A stretch of 64,000 nucleotides of DNA from Magnolia sinica (lineage: Eukaryota > Streptophyta > Magnoliopsida > Magnoliales > Magnoliaceae), in NCBI RefSeq assembly GCF_029962835.1, contig NC_080588.1, positions 61,962,001-62,026,000 of the forward strand, given 5' to 3'. Below are positions 46,216-58,500 of the stretch, one piece after another; position 1 is the stretch's first letter, and the number at the start of each line of letters is the position of its first letter. The notes under the pieces are model-generated. The model was not told the DNA's origin, made no database searches, and worked only from the letters and a program-made list of their open reading frames with translations. A program made the position numbers and the translations under genes.

Positions 46216-47576
46216 TTATCTTTTTTCTTCTATAATTGAAAGTATAGTCCATATATATATAGCACCCACACTCCGCACACCCAAGCACTCACACCCACTG
46301 GGTCATCATTGGCAATGAGTACGGTAACCCATGACCTTGTGTTGAAACTCTTGTTAGTTTACGACCATGTATGAATAAGGACCCATGGACCATGGATATC
46401 ATGAGCCAATTTCAAGAGAGTCCGCAACAATGTTTGACGAGGCTGGATCGACTATAAAGCTTTGTATGTTAAGTGATGCATGGGGCTCACTGCTATGTAT
46501 GCATGACATCCAATTCTTCCATCATGTGAACCCTCTTATGTTCTCCTAGAGGGTGTTTGCCGGACCAATTCCATGGGATTAGGTGGGATGGAATGGATTT
46601 TAAGGTAATGATGGTGGTGTCAATGTTTGTCCCTTGATCTCATGGGTTTGGGATAGCCCATGGGATATACAGCAGCCTGTTTGGACCGTCCCAAATGAAT
46701 GGGTTTGCATCTACACTGCTTCTTGTGGTGTGCCCTACTCACTATTTTATATTTGCCTTAAAATAGATTTATTGCTAAATGTAGGCCCGTGAAAATGGAC
46801 GGAATGGATATCTCATTGATATCTTGGTGGGCCCCACATAGAGGTGAAAAATCACATCCTGGGATTGGCAGAATCCATGTTAGCTAAAGGGCGGTGTTTA
46901 CGAGACGAGGTACATCCCGCCATCCCAAATGGGGGATGGGATGAGATCTAGCAGGATAACCCTCCTAATCCCAAGATAGCCCACATCCAGCGCTCGGCCA
47001 AACACGTCCTTAGTCTCCTTAAAGATGAGGCCAATTCAAAACTCAGGTGACTCACATTGTTTTAAAAAATTAAGCCTAAAACATCTAAAATCATGTGATT
47101 TCCTACTTAGTTTTGGAATGATTGGGTCCTATCTTTTGAATGGATTGGATGGCATATAAAAAGCTCAGTACTACATGTACATGTAGACACCCCACCTCAA
47201 GTCAATAAGCTGATTGAGTTCGGCAAGGAGCATCCACACAAGCAAGGGAGGTGGCTTGCTGAAGAAAGAGTTCCAAATGTGGACTAGCAACAACGTGGTT
47301 ACAACCGGTCACATGGCATTCCTCTTCGAGCTAGCATCTCTAGAGGATGTGGAGCCTCTCTTTTTCAGAATTTAAGTGTGTGGCTGATATGTATTTACTC
47401 GTATGTCCATTTCCTTAATCAAATTTACCATTTTACCACTTCATCTAACTTATGAGATATGTCATATGACAATCCTCAATTCTAGCCCTTCAATCACCTT
47501 TTACCCTTTGGACTTTGCAAAAACTACAATAATACTAAATTTGGAGACTATAAATAACCTCATCCCTTTCCCATTT
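46216..47576. other. no gene; fold-back MITE fragments
   Basis: A MITE-like stretch at about 46,540-47,000 (GGGATTAGGTGGGATGGAATGG and an inverted counterpart near 46,920), then unique AT-rich sequence. A TATAAATA box at 47,549-47,556 leads into the duplicated unit. Confidence 0.45.
47549..47556 (+). promoter_or_regulatory. TATA box ahead of the duplicated unit
   Basis: TATAAATA followed about 25 bp later by the start of the 1.15-kb repeated unit. This suggests an LTR-type promoter/R-region junction. The second unit lacks it. Confidence 0.35.
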
Positions 47577-49862
47577 CAAGCATCATAAATTATTTAGGAA
47601 GCATCCCAGAAGTCATCAAAGAATCATCAAGTAGTATAAGAAGGTATCATCAAAGAATCATCAAGTAGTATAGGAAGGTATCCAGTCCCATTTCAAATCA
47701 ACCTCATCTCATAGGAATTTAGCCATTTAGTCATCACATCCCCCCCACCAAGAAGAGTGAGAGTGAGAGAAAGAGAGTCCAACCCTAGTTTAACCTAATC
47801 CATCTAGAACGTGAGTCTCCTAAGCAACTTAAGTTATAATCCGAGCCACTTGCCTTGGTGACATTATCATTCATCCAATCTAACCATTCAAGTTTTAATC
47901 AATTGCATCTAAGTTACATCATTAGCATTGTACAAAACTCATTCCTTTCTTAACCCCATACTCGTCAAATATATCATCACTGCATTACATTTCATTGTTT
48001 TCTCGTATCTAATTAGCAGGCGTATGCTTTGTGACCACTTAGCCGCCATTTTGACATAAGCATCAACATAACATCGAACATCCCACATATCACATTTCTA
48101 CATACTTTGTACCTTATACTACATCGATTCGAACGTATGCTCTATGACTTGTCGATATAATCAGATATTGCCCATCAGAAATTTGAACTGATTAGTCATC
48201 ATCATCATTGCATTGTATTTCAATCTTTTATGTATGAGAATCAATCATATTCCTCGAAAATTAGTCATATCTTATGAAGTAAAGATTGTACATTTATACG
48301 GGCAGAATGGGTGCCTAACACATTCTTTCTTTGTAATTATGGTCCCTTACTCAGAATCTTTAGAATGCAAACTCAAGAGTTATTTTAAGGTTAAGAATTT
48401 TCAGACTCTCAATCCTAAATATTTCTACAAGTTCTAACCGACTGTAAATTCGAAGTAATTGGTTAATTGCGACTCTAATCAAACGTAATATTCTTTTAAT
48501 CCCAAAAAGTCCTTAAGAGAAACAACTCATGGAAAGCGAGTCGATCCCCCACCCGGAATCCACCGTCCATACTAACACAACATTTAGGAAGTTGTAATGG
48601 TGGTCCATCCCGATCCAACGTTCCTATGACGTTTCCTATGACGTAACTGAGTGTTGATTGGCCTAATTTTCATATCCGTACAATAACATTTTGGGAAGGC
48701 TGGATCACAGTGGGCCCCACACAAAGCATTATAAGTTGGGCTCAGGAAGCATCATGAAGTATTCAGGAAGCATCCCAGAAGTCATCAAGGAATCATCAAG
48801 TAGTGTAAGTAGGTATCCAATCTCATTTCAAATCCTCCTCATCCCTTAGGGATTTAGCCATTTAGTCATCACATCCCCCTCACCGAGAAGAGTGAGAGTG
48901 AGAGAAAGAGAATCCAACCCTAGTTTAACCTAGTCTATCTAGAACTTGAGTCTCCTAAGCGACTTAAGTCATAATCTGAGCCACTTGATCTTGCCTCGGC
49001 GACATTAGCATTCATCCGATCTAACCATTCAAGTTTCAATCAATTGCATTTAAGTTAGAGCATTACCATTGTACAACACTCATTCATTTCTTAACCCCAT
49101 ACTCCTCAAATACATCATCATTGTATTGCATTTCATTGTTTTCTCGTATCTAATTTGCAGTCTGTGCTTTGTGACTACTTAGCCGCCATTTTGACGCAAG
49201 CATTAACATAACATCGAACATCTCACACATCACATTTCTACATACTTTGCACCCTACACTTCATCAAATCAAACGTATGCTCTGTGACTTGCCGATATAA
49301 TCGGATACTACCTATCAGAAATTCGAACTGATTAGCCATCATCATCATTGCATTGTATTTCAATCTTTTATATGTGAAAATCAATCATATTCCTCGAAAA
49401 TTAGTCAGATCTTATGAAGTAAAGATCGTACATCTGTACGAGCGAAATGAGTGTCTAACACATTCTCTCTCTATAAGCATGGTCCCTTACTCAGAATCTT
49501 TAGAATACAAACTCAAGAGTCATTTTAAAGTTAAGAATTTTCAGACTCTCAATCCTAAGCATTTCTATAAGTTCTAACCGACTGTAAATTCGAAGTAAAT
49601 GGTTAATTACGTCTCTAATCAAACATAATATTTTCTTAATCCCAAAAAGCCCTTAAGAGAAACAACTCATGGAAAGCGAGTCGATCCCCCACCCGGAATC
49701 CACCGTCCATACTAACACAACATTTAGGATGTTGTAATGGTGGTCCATCCTGATCCAACGGTTCCGACTGAGTGTTGATTGGCCTGATTTTCATATTCGT
49801 ACAATAACATTCTGGGAGGGGTGCATCACAGTGGGCCCCACACAAAGCATTGTAGGTTGGGC
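47577..49862 (+). repeat. head-to-tail duplication of a 1.15-kb noncoding unit
   Basis: Unit 1 (47,577-48,740) and unit 2 (about 48,750-49,862) share their whole length: AGCATCCCAGAAGTCATCAA, CACCAAGAAGAGTGAGAGTG, TAGCCGCCATTTTGAC, TTCAGACTCTCAATCCTAA and GTGGGCCCCACACAAAGCAT. Differences are scattered substitutions and small indels. Each unit has a 74-codon ORF (48,213 and 49,353), differing at a number of residues and lacking a recognised domain. The style of the sequence, with TGCCTAACACATTCT and TCTACAAGTTCTAACC, resembles the R/U5 part of a plant LTR, so two LTR remnants side by side is the likeliest reading. Confidence 0.75.
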
Positions 49863-50499
49863 TCAACCTACAAAGCTTTGTAGTGGAAATCCCAGTCTGT
49901 CATTATAGACGTGAACAGGAGCATCTCATTCGTACATCATTTTAGTGGGCCCCACAGTGCACAAAGGACATTGCTATAAGGCAATTGAATATTGACCATT
50001 GACCCTTTTTTTCTTTTTTTGAACTGTCGATTTCGGGTCCTTAAGAAGAGACGGTTAGAGTCAAAAGAAGTAGAAAAGCAGAGAAGAATAATGGCAAAGG
50101 GGCATGCGATGCTTGATAGGTAGGCCCACATAAATCGCAAACGTGGAGTACTAATTTCAAATGAAGCCGCCTAAATAGTGGAACCCACTCTAAAATAAGT
50201 CCAATCCCAAAATCAGATTGGTTGAGCAGACCTACCCTCTGATTCGTGGACATTTGTTTGCTGATCTAGAACCGTTGATATGTTTCTTTTCAAGCATTTT
50301 GAAGACCGTTGAATAAATGTCCTCCAATCTGATAGTTCAATAATCAAACATCTGTAATTTTTTGTTTCTAATACGCCTAAATTGGAACCCATAATTTGGA
50401 CGGTTCAATTTAGTGGTACGCCATTTGTACAATTTCTCAGTGCCTGCGTATCATCCATCACACTACCAGAGTATCAAAGTTCTCCTCCATGAAGAATGA
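49863..50499. other. GATACTC-family MITE relic
   Basis: About 49,905-50,475, with GATTTGGACGGTTCAATTTAG near the right and GCCTGCGTATCATCCATCAC..ACCAGAGTATCAAAG at the end, typical of this family. No gene. Confidence 0.5.
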
Positions 50500-51118
50500 T
50501 GCGGTGCTCTCAGAGATCTAAAGTTACGGTGCTCCTAATTACAGTTTAACATATACGACTGTGTCAAGAACATGATCTGAAGTGTCCAATCACAAGTTCG
50601 ATAGGATACCATGCAAAAATCACACTGAAATGGATGATCAAAATTCATCCCTGAGTAGGACCTTATTTATTTTTTATAGCCGTCCAATGTCCAAGCCATG
50701 AATAGGATGGTTAAGCTTGGCTGATAAATATGGTTCATCAGGACTCCGAGCCTCAACAAATGAATACTTCAAAATTGATCGGATAAATTATCTTGACCAT
50801 CCATTTGATAGGATATTGGATGGTTAAAATCATCCGATGAGTGTCATTTTTTATGGCCGTTATGAAATAGGGTAATTTTTTACTCTAAACTAGGCCTACC
50901 ACCCATCGTTTTTTATTCGACTTGAACAAAATCTATTTTACCAAACTAGACCTCTATCCTACAGAGGAACCAATAAAGACAAAAATACCCTACTTTTTCC
51001 CGCTGAGGGAAGAGTCTACATTGCTAATTTTTTTTCCATGAAATTGACCATCCAAGTGTCCCGATGCAACCAGGAGTACCATATGACTTGCAATTGTCCT
51101 ATAGCATCATTCTCAGAG
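50500..51118. mobile_element. MITE with GGTGCTCTCAGAG termini, second copy
   Basis: The left GCGGTGCTCTCAGAG..CGGTGCTCCTAATTAC and the right GGAGTACCATATGAC..TAGCATCATTCTCAGAG are inverted and imperfect. Related to the 43,553 element. Confidence 0.6.
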
Positions 51119-51865
51119 TGATATGAAATCATGAATGCAGGAAAGGTGGTCTGATAGTCCGCGGCCTACAAAGCGAATTAGTACTACCTCTAGCTCGCCC
51201 ATGGATAAGAACAATGGGAGAGGTAGATCCCACCGTGCTTTTATCACAGAGGAGAAAAGATGGTCATTACAAGGTATTCTAGCAACTCGATCTCTAAATA
51301 GATTAAAAAGTGGAATAGTCAAAGTCTTACGGTTGAGATCATCAGAAAGGAGATTCAATGGCCTATATCCATTACGGAGCTTGCTTCCTCAAGTGCCCGC
51401 ATTCATCCACATGGCGCAACTGGCAGACCAAGAAATATGAATAGTCCACCGACTACCTGCTTTTGGAGTTCGTTTTGTCTTCAAGGATCCAGCCTGTCGC
51501 CTCCCCAAGGGCCCACATGCCGAGATGGTACAATGATTTCAACCGTCCATATTCTCGTTATCATCAAGCTACATTGATGAGCTTATAACCTTTCTTCTGA
51601 GTGAGAGCAATTGAAAGTTTCGTTTTTTCTAATTCATTTAGAGACTGTGACGGTCACAATCATCCACGGCTCAAGTTTCTTATGATGGCCCTTATTGCAT
51701 ACTGTCCATAAAATGGACGGTTCAAATCAACTGGGCACAGCATGTTGGTCCCAATGGGGGCAACACACTCCAGATCCTGAACACACGCACATGCCAGATC
51801 AGAGACCCTGGTTAGATGGGCCTACCACCGGTTTAAAATGAACGGTTAAAAATCGCACGTGCTCG
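51119..51865. other. no gene seen
   Basis: A 101-codon + strand ORF (51,135-51,440) has no recognised domain and unremarkable composition. Its minus-strand shadow is similar in length. The rest is MITE-like. Confidence 0.35.
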
Positions 51866-52018
51866 TTTTTGTTTTTTTTTTTTTTCATGGTTAGCTTGTT
51901 AGTACACCGTCAGTTCACACATCACTGTTAGCCACCCCAGTAGGGAATCGATACCAAGACCTCAGTGTTGAAACGAGGTATCTTTCACTCAGTCTACTAC
52001 TTGAGCTATGGATCTGGG
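51866..52018 (-). mobile_element. tRNA-derived SINE, minus strand
   Basis: On the minus strand there is an A-box-like TAGCTCAAGTAGTAGACTG (52,008-51,990) and a B-box-like GGTATCGATTCCC (51,955-51,943). A body GCTAACAGTGATGTGTGAAC follows, and a poly(A) tail is seen as the T-run at 51,866-51,885. Head, body and tail are complete, so this is a good SINE. Confidence 0.75.
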
Positions 52019-52242
52019 TGTATATGGTCAAATTGATGGTGGGCCCAACCTGATGAGCGGCTCGGATGATGCACACTCTCACCTTGGCCCCACATGTACA
52101 AAGAGCAAACAGTAAGATGGTGAGAGTGCGAGTCACAAACCTCTTGTATTGTTCGATCAATGGGAAATGAGGAAATCCAATACATAGGTCAGCTTATCAA
52201 AGTGACACAAATATAGAAACAGTGGAGAGCGATCACATATTA

Positions 52243-53470
52243 ATTACCATAGGCTGGAGTTGTGTGGGTCTAACCGCTCATATGTATATCTTAGCGACAC
52301 TGCATCTGGTGCATCCCAATCATCCAGATCGAAAACTCAGGTGGGACACCACAGGGAGCAATGTACAGTCACACCCAAAACCTATATATTCAGTTCTTGC
52401 GGCCCACCTAAATTTTGGAATGCCCTGAGCTTCGGTGTCCCTACATCCTGATGGGCCGAACCTGACAACTAGTGCAGTCAACAGGCTGGCCTAGGGTTGG
52501 CTTCAGCCCTAATTTTGAACTGTTTGGGCCAGGCAATATCAAAATCTTGACTAGGCCTGGCCCAAGCCAGACCCATAGACAGACCTACTGACTGGAGCTG
52601 TACATGAGTCGAACCGGGTTGAGCTGTGCCGCACAGCTCGACTCAGCTCGGCCACTAGCCGACCCCAGCTCAAACTCAGCTCACCTCGGTCCTCGAGCCT
52701 AACTGGCCAGCTCGACTCGGTTCGGTCAGCAGCTCAGGCTAGTTCGAGCCTGTGCAGCATTTTCTCAAACATATGGAGTGCACCTTCAATTTCTCACAAT
52801 ATACAAAACAGCAGCAGCAGTTTACAGGTATTTCATCAAACACTCAGTAGGCAGCATCAAAATCAAGATACAAGGGTAGCTTTATCATATAATGTTTTTT
52901 TTTTTGTAGTGATTTATTTCATATCTATACCGTCCTCGCCACCAGCCGATCCCGCAGAGAATGTACGCACCCGAAACAACACTTCGTCGAGTCATTTCAT
53001 CAAACACTTGGTGAGCAACATCAATATCGAAATAACCGAGTCACCGAACTGGTTCGATCCGAGTTTGATTCGAGCTTGGACAAGCTCGAACTTGGCTCAA
53101 AAAAAAAATCGAGCTCCAAAAATCAGCTCGACTTGGCTCAAACTCGGTTTTGAACCGAGTCGAATCAAACTTTTTCGAGTCGAGTCGAGTGAGTTAACCG
53201 AGCTAACTCGGTTCGTGTACAGCTCTATTACTGACCACTGGTTTGGATGACATACACATAACAAACTGGACCCCACATTCCATCTGGAAGTTTCTAAGGT
53301 AAGAATCCTTTCACCAATGTCCTCCATTGTTCCCTTTGGTACGGCCCACCGGGAGATATGGTTCAGGCTGGATTTGGGGATAGCCTATCATATGAGGAGC
53401 ATCAAATGGATGGGTTGGATGGCACTCACACCATGGAAGACCCCACAGCTCCAACGTATGGTAAGTGATC
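52243..53470. mobile_element. MITE with ATTACCATANNNTGGAG termini, interrupted
   Basis: The left TTAATTACCATAGGCTGGAG is mirrored by CTCCAACGTATGGTAAG at the right. A relative begins at 41,163. The element is split by a hAT element, and the segment at 52,450-52,590 (GGCCTGGCCC-rich) may be a further insertion. Confidence 0.6.
52593..53227. mobile_element. small hAT element, near-perfect 8-bp TSD
   Basis: The left end TGGAGCTGTACATGAG and right end GTGTACAGCTCTA are inverted matches. Flanks are CTACTGAC (52,585-52,592) and TTACTGAC (53,228-53,235), 7 of 8 identical. The interior is rich in GAGCTCGACTCGGCTC-type words. It is non-autonomous with no transposase. Confidence 0.75.
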
Positions 53471-53704
53471 ATTCCCCTGAAACAGTTTCCTTACAAATCG
53501 AATCTGCGTATGAAGTCGTGCATCAATTGGCCAACAAAAGAAATCCAATACTATAAAAACTGTAAAAAAAAATGATGAGATACGTTACTGCAACTATCAA
53601 TTAATATTTTACACAACATGCTTTCGGCCTCCAGTGACAAGACAAAAATAATGGGACCCATGGCCAGGGCTGGGACCCCCTCATTTGGACAACCAACCAT
53701 CAAT

Positions 53705-54524
53705 TTAGGTCCCATAGATATGTCTGTGGACCGGAGCATCGAAAGTCTTAACTACTTCCAACCATGGCTTCTCTATGACCAACAGAGAATTTTCGCATAG
53801 ATGTCCCACAAATAGAACAGGATTGTCAAAAGAACTAAAATGGAAATTCTTATTACCATTGAGTTTGGGCTCTTGATCCAAATCCTTCCGCTTTCGCTTT
53901 GATATTGCCTTCTTGGGGAACCTGATGCGCTTCTTTGATTGTGAATCCAAACCATTGGGCAAGTCTTCATCTTTATCTACTGGCATCCCAAAGTTGATCA
54001 AGCACATTGCCCTACATGCACAAATCAAATCATGGACTGAACTAACATAACTCGAGCTACAGAGATATTAGGTTTTCGGACAAGTCAAGCTCATGGTTCA
54101 GCAAACCAGACCATTGATTTGATGGTCCCAACAGGATGGGGCCCTCCCCAAAAACCTCGGTAAAACCATCATACACAACTCACTTAAGACAAGGATGTCC
54201 TTGTCCAATTCACTTAGAACCATCATAAACGGCTCACTTAAGACATGGACCTCATTTGGGCAAGCCATGGTGCAAAAAATGACACCAACTGGATGATCCT
54301 AACCCTTTGAAATTACACACATACAAATAATATCATACTAAAATTTTAATATTTTAACCCACACAGGGTTTGGGCAAATGGCTAGCATTGTGGGTCTGCT
54401 CCCCGCAAACGCTAGTTCGATTCCCATCTACAAGATTACCCGATGCACGTGGTTTGCGGATGATTGCGTGCATCCGCAAGGACTAGTCTCACCTTAAAAT
54501 GGGGCAGGGACAGCCCGACGTCAT

Positions 54525-54562
<38 letters not shown>

Positions 54563-55486
54563 GTAATTTACTAATAAATGCAAGTTATATTTTAATAAAA
54601 ATTAATAAACCAAGTAATTTGATATAGCAAAATAAGAGCCGTAATGGACCAAATAAATGTTGTTATAATAACATTATACAGTATGTTATTGACCATAACA
54701 GTGGTTATATTGCAGGCCTTATTGCAACCACTTGACATCAAAATGGGTGCCCTGGCCATTATTATGCCACCATAATGCCATTACAGCAACCATGCCTTGA
54801 GCCGACGATATGCGCCATATAGTTGGTTTTTCAGTTTGCACAAATCATCCATGGTTTGTTGATCTAGACCATTGGTCTGTCAGCACCCACTGTGGATGGA
54901 CCATGCCAAAAAGATCTCCCCAATAGGTCAATTTTAAGTCCGGAACTTTTTGAAATTTTGTAACCAGCATATAGCCATTCAATATTAGAAATGCAGAAAC
55001 AGTCTGCACTCAACTAAGAAAAGCCCAGGGTTTGTGGTTAGGATATTACAATCTGGGAGTTTTTTGGGAAAACAAACCATCACACAATGACGCCCAACAG
55101 ACCAATGCTCAGGATCATGAAACCATGGAACTGTGCATACCTTCAACTTAAAGATCATATAATTCCTCAGCGACAAATCCCCACATCTTGCAGCACAGTT
55201 CACAAACTTCCAAAATAACTGAATGATAAACTCATTGAAGGAAAGCATGCAATACCTGGCACTATAGACAATAACAGAAGTCGAACTTTGAGATGGTGGA
55301 AAGGAGAGACCGATAACCTCCCCAGGGAATTCCTGAAATCTTCTAGGCAAAACAAAGGTGTGTTGCCTTGACCATTCACCTAATTCTTTGGCCTCCACAT
55401 CAAACACATAGACCTGGTTTGAAGATGTTGTGATGACAAGCACATTGCTATTTCTGGGAGGAAAACCCCCGGCCGTAACTGAAGCC

Positions 55487-55519
<33 letters not shown>

Positions 55520-58500
55520 CAAATCAGAAACCTTAACCATGTTAAAAAAATGTGTAAACTATCCAGTAATGCTTAATAACAGAAAGATGAAATGCGACTC
55601 AATGTGTGTGTGTGTGTGTGTGGGTGGGTGGGTGGGGGGTTAAAAAAAAGAAAAAGGAAAAAAGCAAGACAATATATAAAGGTGTGTTTGGATGTGCCCC
55701 AACACAAAGCAGAATGGATGGATCAACTGTTGGGCTAAACATTTGAAGCAAGGCATGTGATTTTTCCTTCTTTTCCACCGCAAGCCATTATCCACTTGTG
55801 TTTCAGATCCTGCCTGAAACAGATTCATTTGGTGGAAAGTATCCCACTTGCCTCGCCTTTTCTAGGGCCTCGTCCAAACATCTCCTAAATATGAAGAAAT
55901 TACACATAAAAGCAACAAACTTGTGCAAGAATAGATCTCTATGTACAGATCTCTGTAGCAAGAAAGAGAGAAATCGAATGGCTAAACGTAATTATGTTCT
56001 TTGATATAATCACATACCATGAAAATCAGTAATTATAACATTGGTATAACTTAGGGCCTGATAATGTGCTTCTAGCAAAGGAAAAAATGATTCATCATAA
56101 ACATCTCTGGAATTTTTTGCTGATAATTCCTTATACAAAAGTGATTCCCAATAAAAATGTTTGGTGGGTAGTGACTTACACAAGTGATTAGTGGTACAAT
56201 ATCACAGCTATCCAAAATGTTCATTGTACAGACCGATCCAAATCTCAGGGTTAACATAATGGGGAATAACGTAAAATCATGCCTACCATCTCTAAGTTCA
56301 CATGCTGTGGCCCACACGAGTTTTGGATCAGGTTGATTTCTGGAGTTTCACGCCTCACACTTCTTACAAGTTGTGTTATGTGCAAGGTATTCAAATAACG
56401 GTAACAGCCAGCCTTATGGCCATTATGGACAGGCTGTAACGGCCCATTTACAGGCCGCTTTTCAGAATGGGTGTTACGACCCCACATCGCGTAACCGTTA
56501 TGCAACAGTCATAACGTAACCATTTTTTAATACCATGGTTGTACGGCTATCCATCGTGGACCGAAATCCTCTATTAAATCTGTTGTAGACAGTAAGGGAA
56601 AACACCATGGGGCCCACCGTATTTTATGCATGGCATACTACTGAATTTAATTAAACTGGTCAAATTATGCATTCCATTTTAGATGTATCGTGAACCAAAA
56701 ATTACATTTATTTGATTATTGGTTACTGGATTGGCAGACATTTATTGGATGGTTTAAAGTGAAAAATATCCCGCAGTCCTATTTCAACAAACAAGTGTCT
56801 GTGAATTAGATGCTGGGATTGATTAAACAATCTGATTTTGGGATTGTTATCTAGTGACAATGTGTTCCCCAATTTTGCCAATTTACTTTTGAGTTCATGT
56901 AAGCCACATGTACCATTTCAGAGTGGCGGTGTATCAAGCGTCATATGCTACCAGAGTATCAAATAAACCTGAAGTTTTGGCCAATCAAATTCAAGAAATC
57001 CAAATAACAATACACATGCATTATTTTTGTGTGGGAATTGAACACGTGTCAAAGACCAAGAGAACAACAGGTGCCAGAGATTCGCTCCATTCATGAGGCA
57101 AGAGTACAACATGAACATGCTATGGAACAAAAATAATGTTGATCTGCTGATCAGCCAGATTAAGACTTGTATAACAAAAATGGGCCGCTAGAAGAAGAAG
57201 AAGAAAAAAAAAAAAGGTCCAACAATCTAGATTCAACGCACACATGTAGCTCACTTGATGAGTGTCCTACATGTTGAATGGCACGGATATCTGACATGCT
57301 TGCTATACACACAGATCCGACACACATCTGCCCCTTTTAAATGATGTCTACCCATTAGCGCAACAATGCTCCTGGAAACATGGGTTGGGGTTGGGGTTGG
57401 GTTTGTCTTTTTATAGCACTGTTGCACCTCCTTGTTAGTGGTTTTCCTGCTCCCCCTCTTTCTTAATAAAAGAAATATTTATCAACCATAAATAAATAAA
57501 TAAATATCCCCAAGTCATTTCCATAAATAGCACTCTTTCCATAATTGATTTTTAATAAGTGATTAATTAGTTACCCTAACCAAACACATTTAACTCATGT
57601 AAAATCGATTTTGGTAACTAGAGGCACCCAAAAAATGTTCAGGAAAAAAACACATAGGGCCTTTGATGCAGGGAGATGTGATGACCTAACCATAGATGCA
57701 TGTATAATCGGGTTGAGGAGATTCAAATGATAAAATTAATCAACTAACTATTATCAATCACGTCTATTAAGCAAATCTCAACACAGATGAAATCGTTTTG
57801 TCCAGATCATGCCCATTAGCATAAAATCACGTAAACATTTTTTTAAAAAAAAGGGGTGGACATAGTGATATGAGGTTATTCCTGATCTAGCATAAGTCGG
57901 TCCACAGTTAAGTTTAGATCTGATTCTCCGAACTAGTCATCCCTCTTTTCCATTCAAACCAAAAGGGAATATCCAGAAAGGAACGAAAGAGATGAAGAAG
58001 AGATGGGTTCAAGATGAAAGAGAGTACGAATTCTAGCGCATCAAAGAAAAGAAGATGGTTGATTCTTACATTTTCCTGCACCTCGAAAATATAGAAAAAA
58101 TGAAAATCTGAAACCATGGTGAAATCCTTAACACCTAAGAGTCAATCCTAAAACCCTAATCTCTTTGGTAAAAGAGGAAAAAAAAAACATACGAATTCTC
58201 ATTCATTCATTAAATAAATTTGGGTTTCTCACAGTGTATACATAAGCCACGAAAAAATAAAAAGTGCATTAAAGCCCCTGAAAACAAGAAAAAGAATTAA
58301 AAAAAAACACAGAAAGTAAATTAACGGTCCTGAAAACAAGAAAAAGAACAAAAAAGACGCCTGAAATTAAAACACCCACGCAACAAGGTGTGAAATCCGC
58401 CCCATGGGCCTGCGGTCAGGCTGCAGTCATGTCACTCCTGCACTCATAACGCGTTAGAAAATGGGTCCGATGGACCCGGCGTCCATCCACATCAACTCCT

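Noticed and set aside
51135..51440. 101-codon + strand ORF
   Set aside because: Contains Arg/Ser-rich unremarkable sequence, no homologous family recognised, and an equally long opposite-strand ORF. Not enough to call a gene.
54379..54424. Functional tRNA gene
   Set aside because: A and B boxes are present but no acceptor stem or anticodon arm can be drawn; body and tail are those of a SINE. The same applies at 28,849-28,899 and 51,943-52,008.
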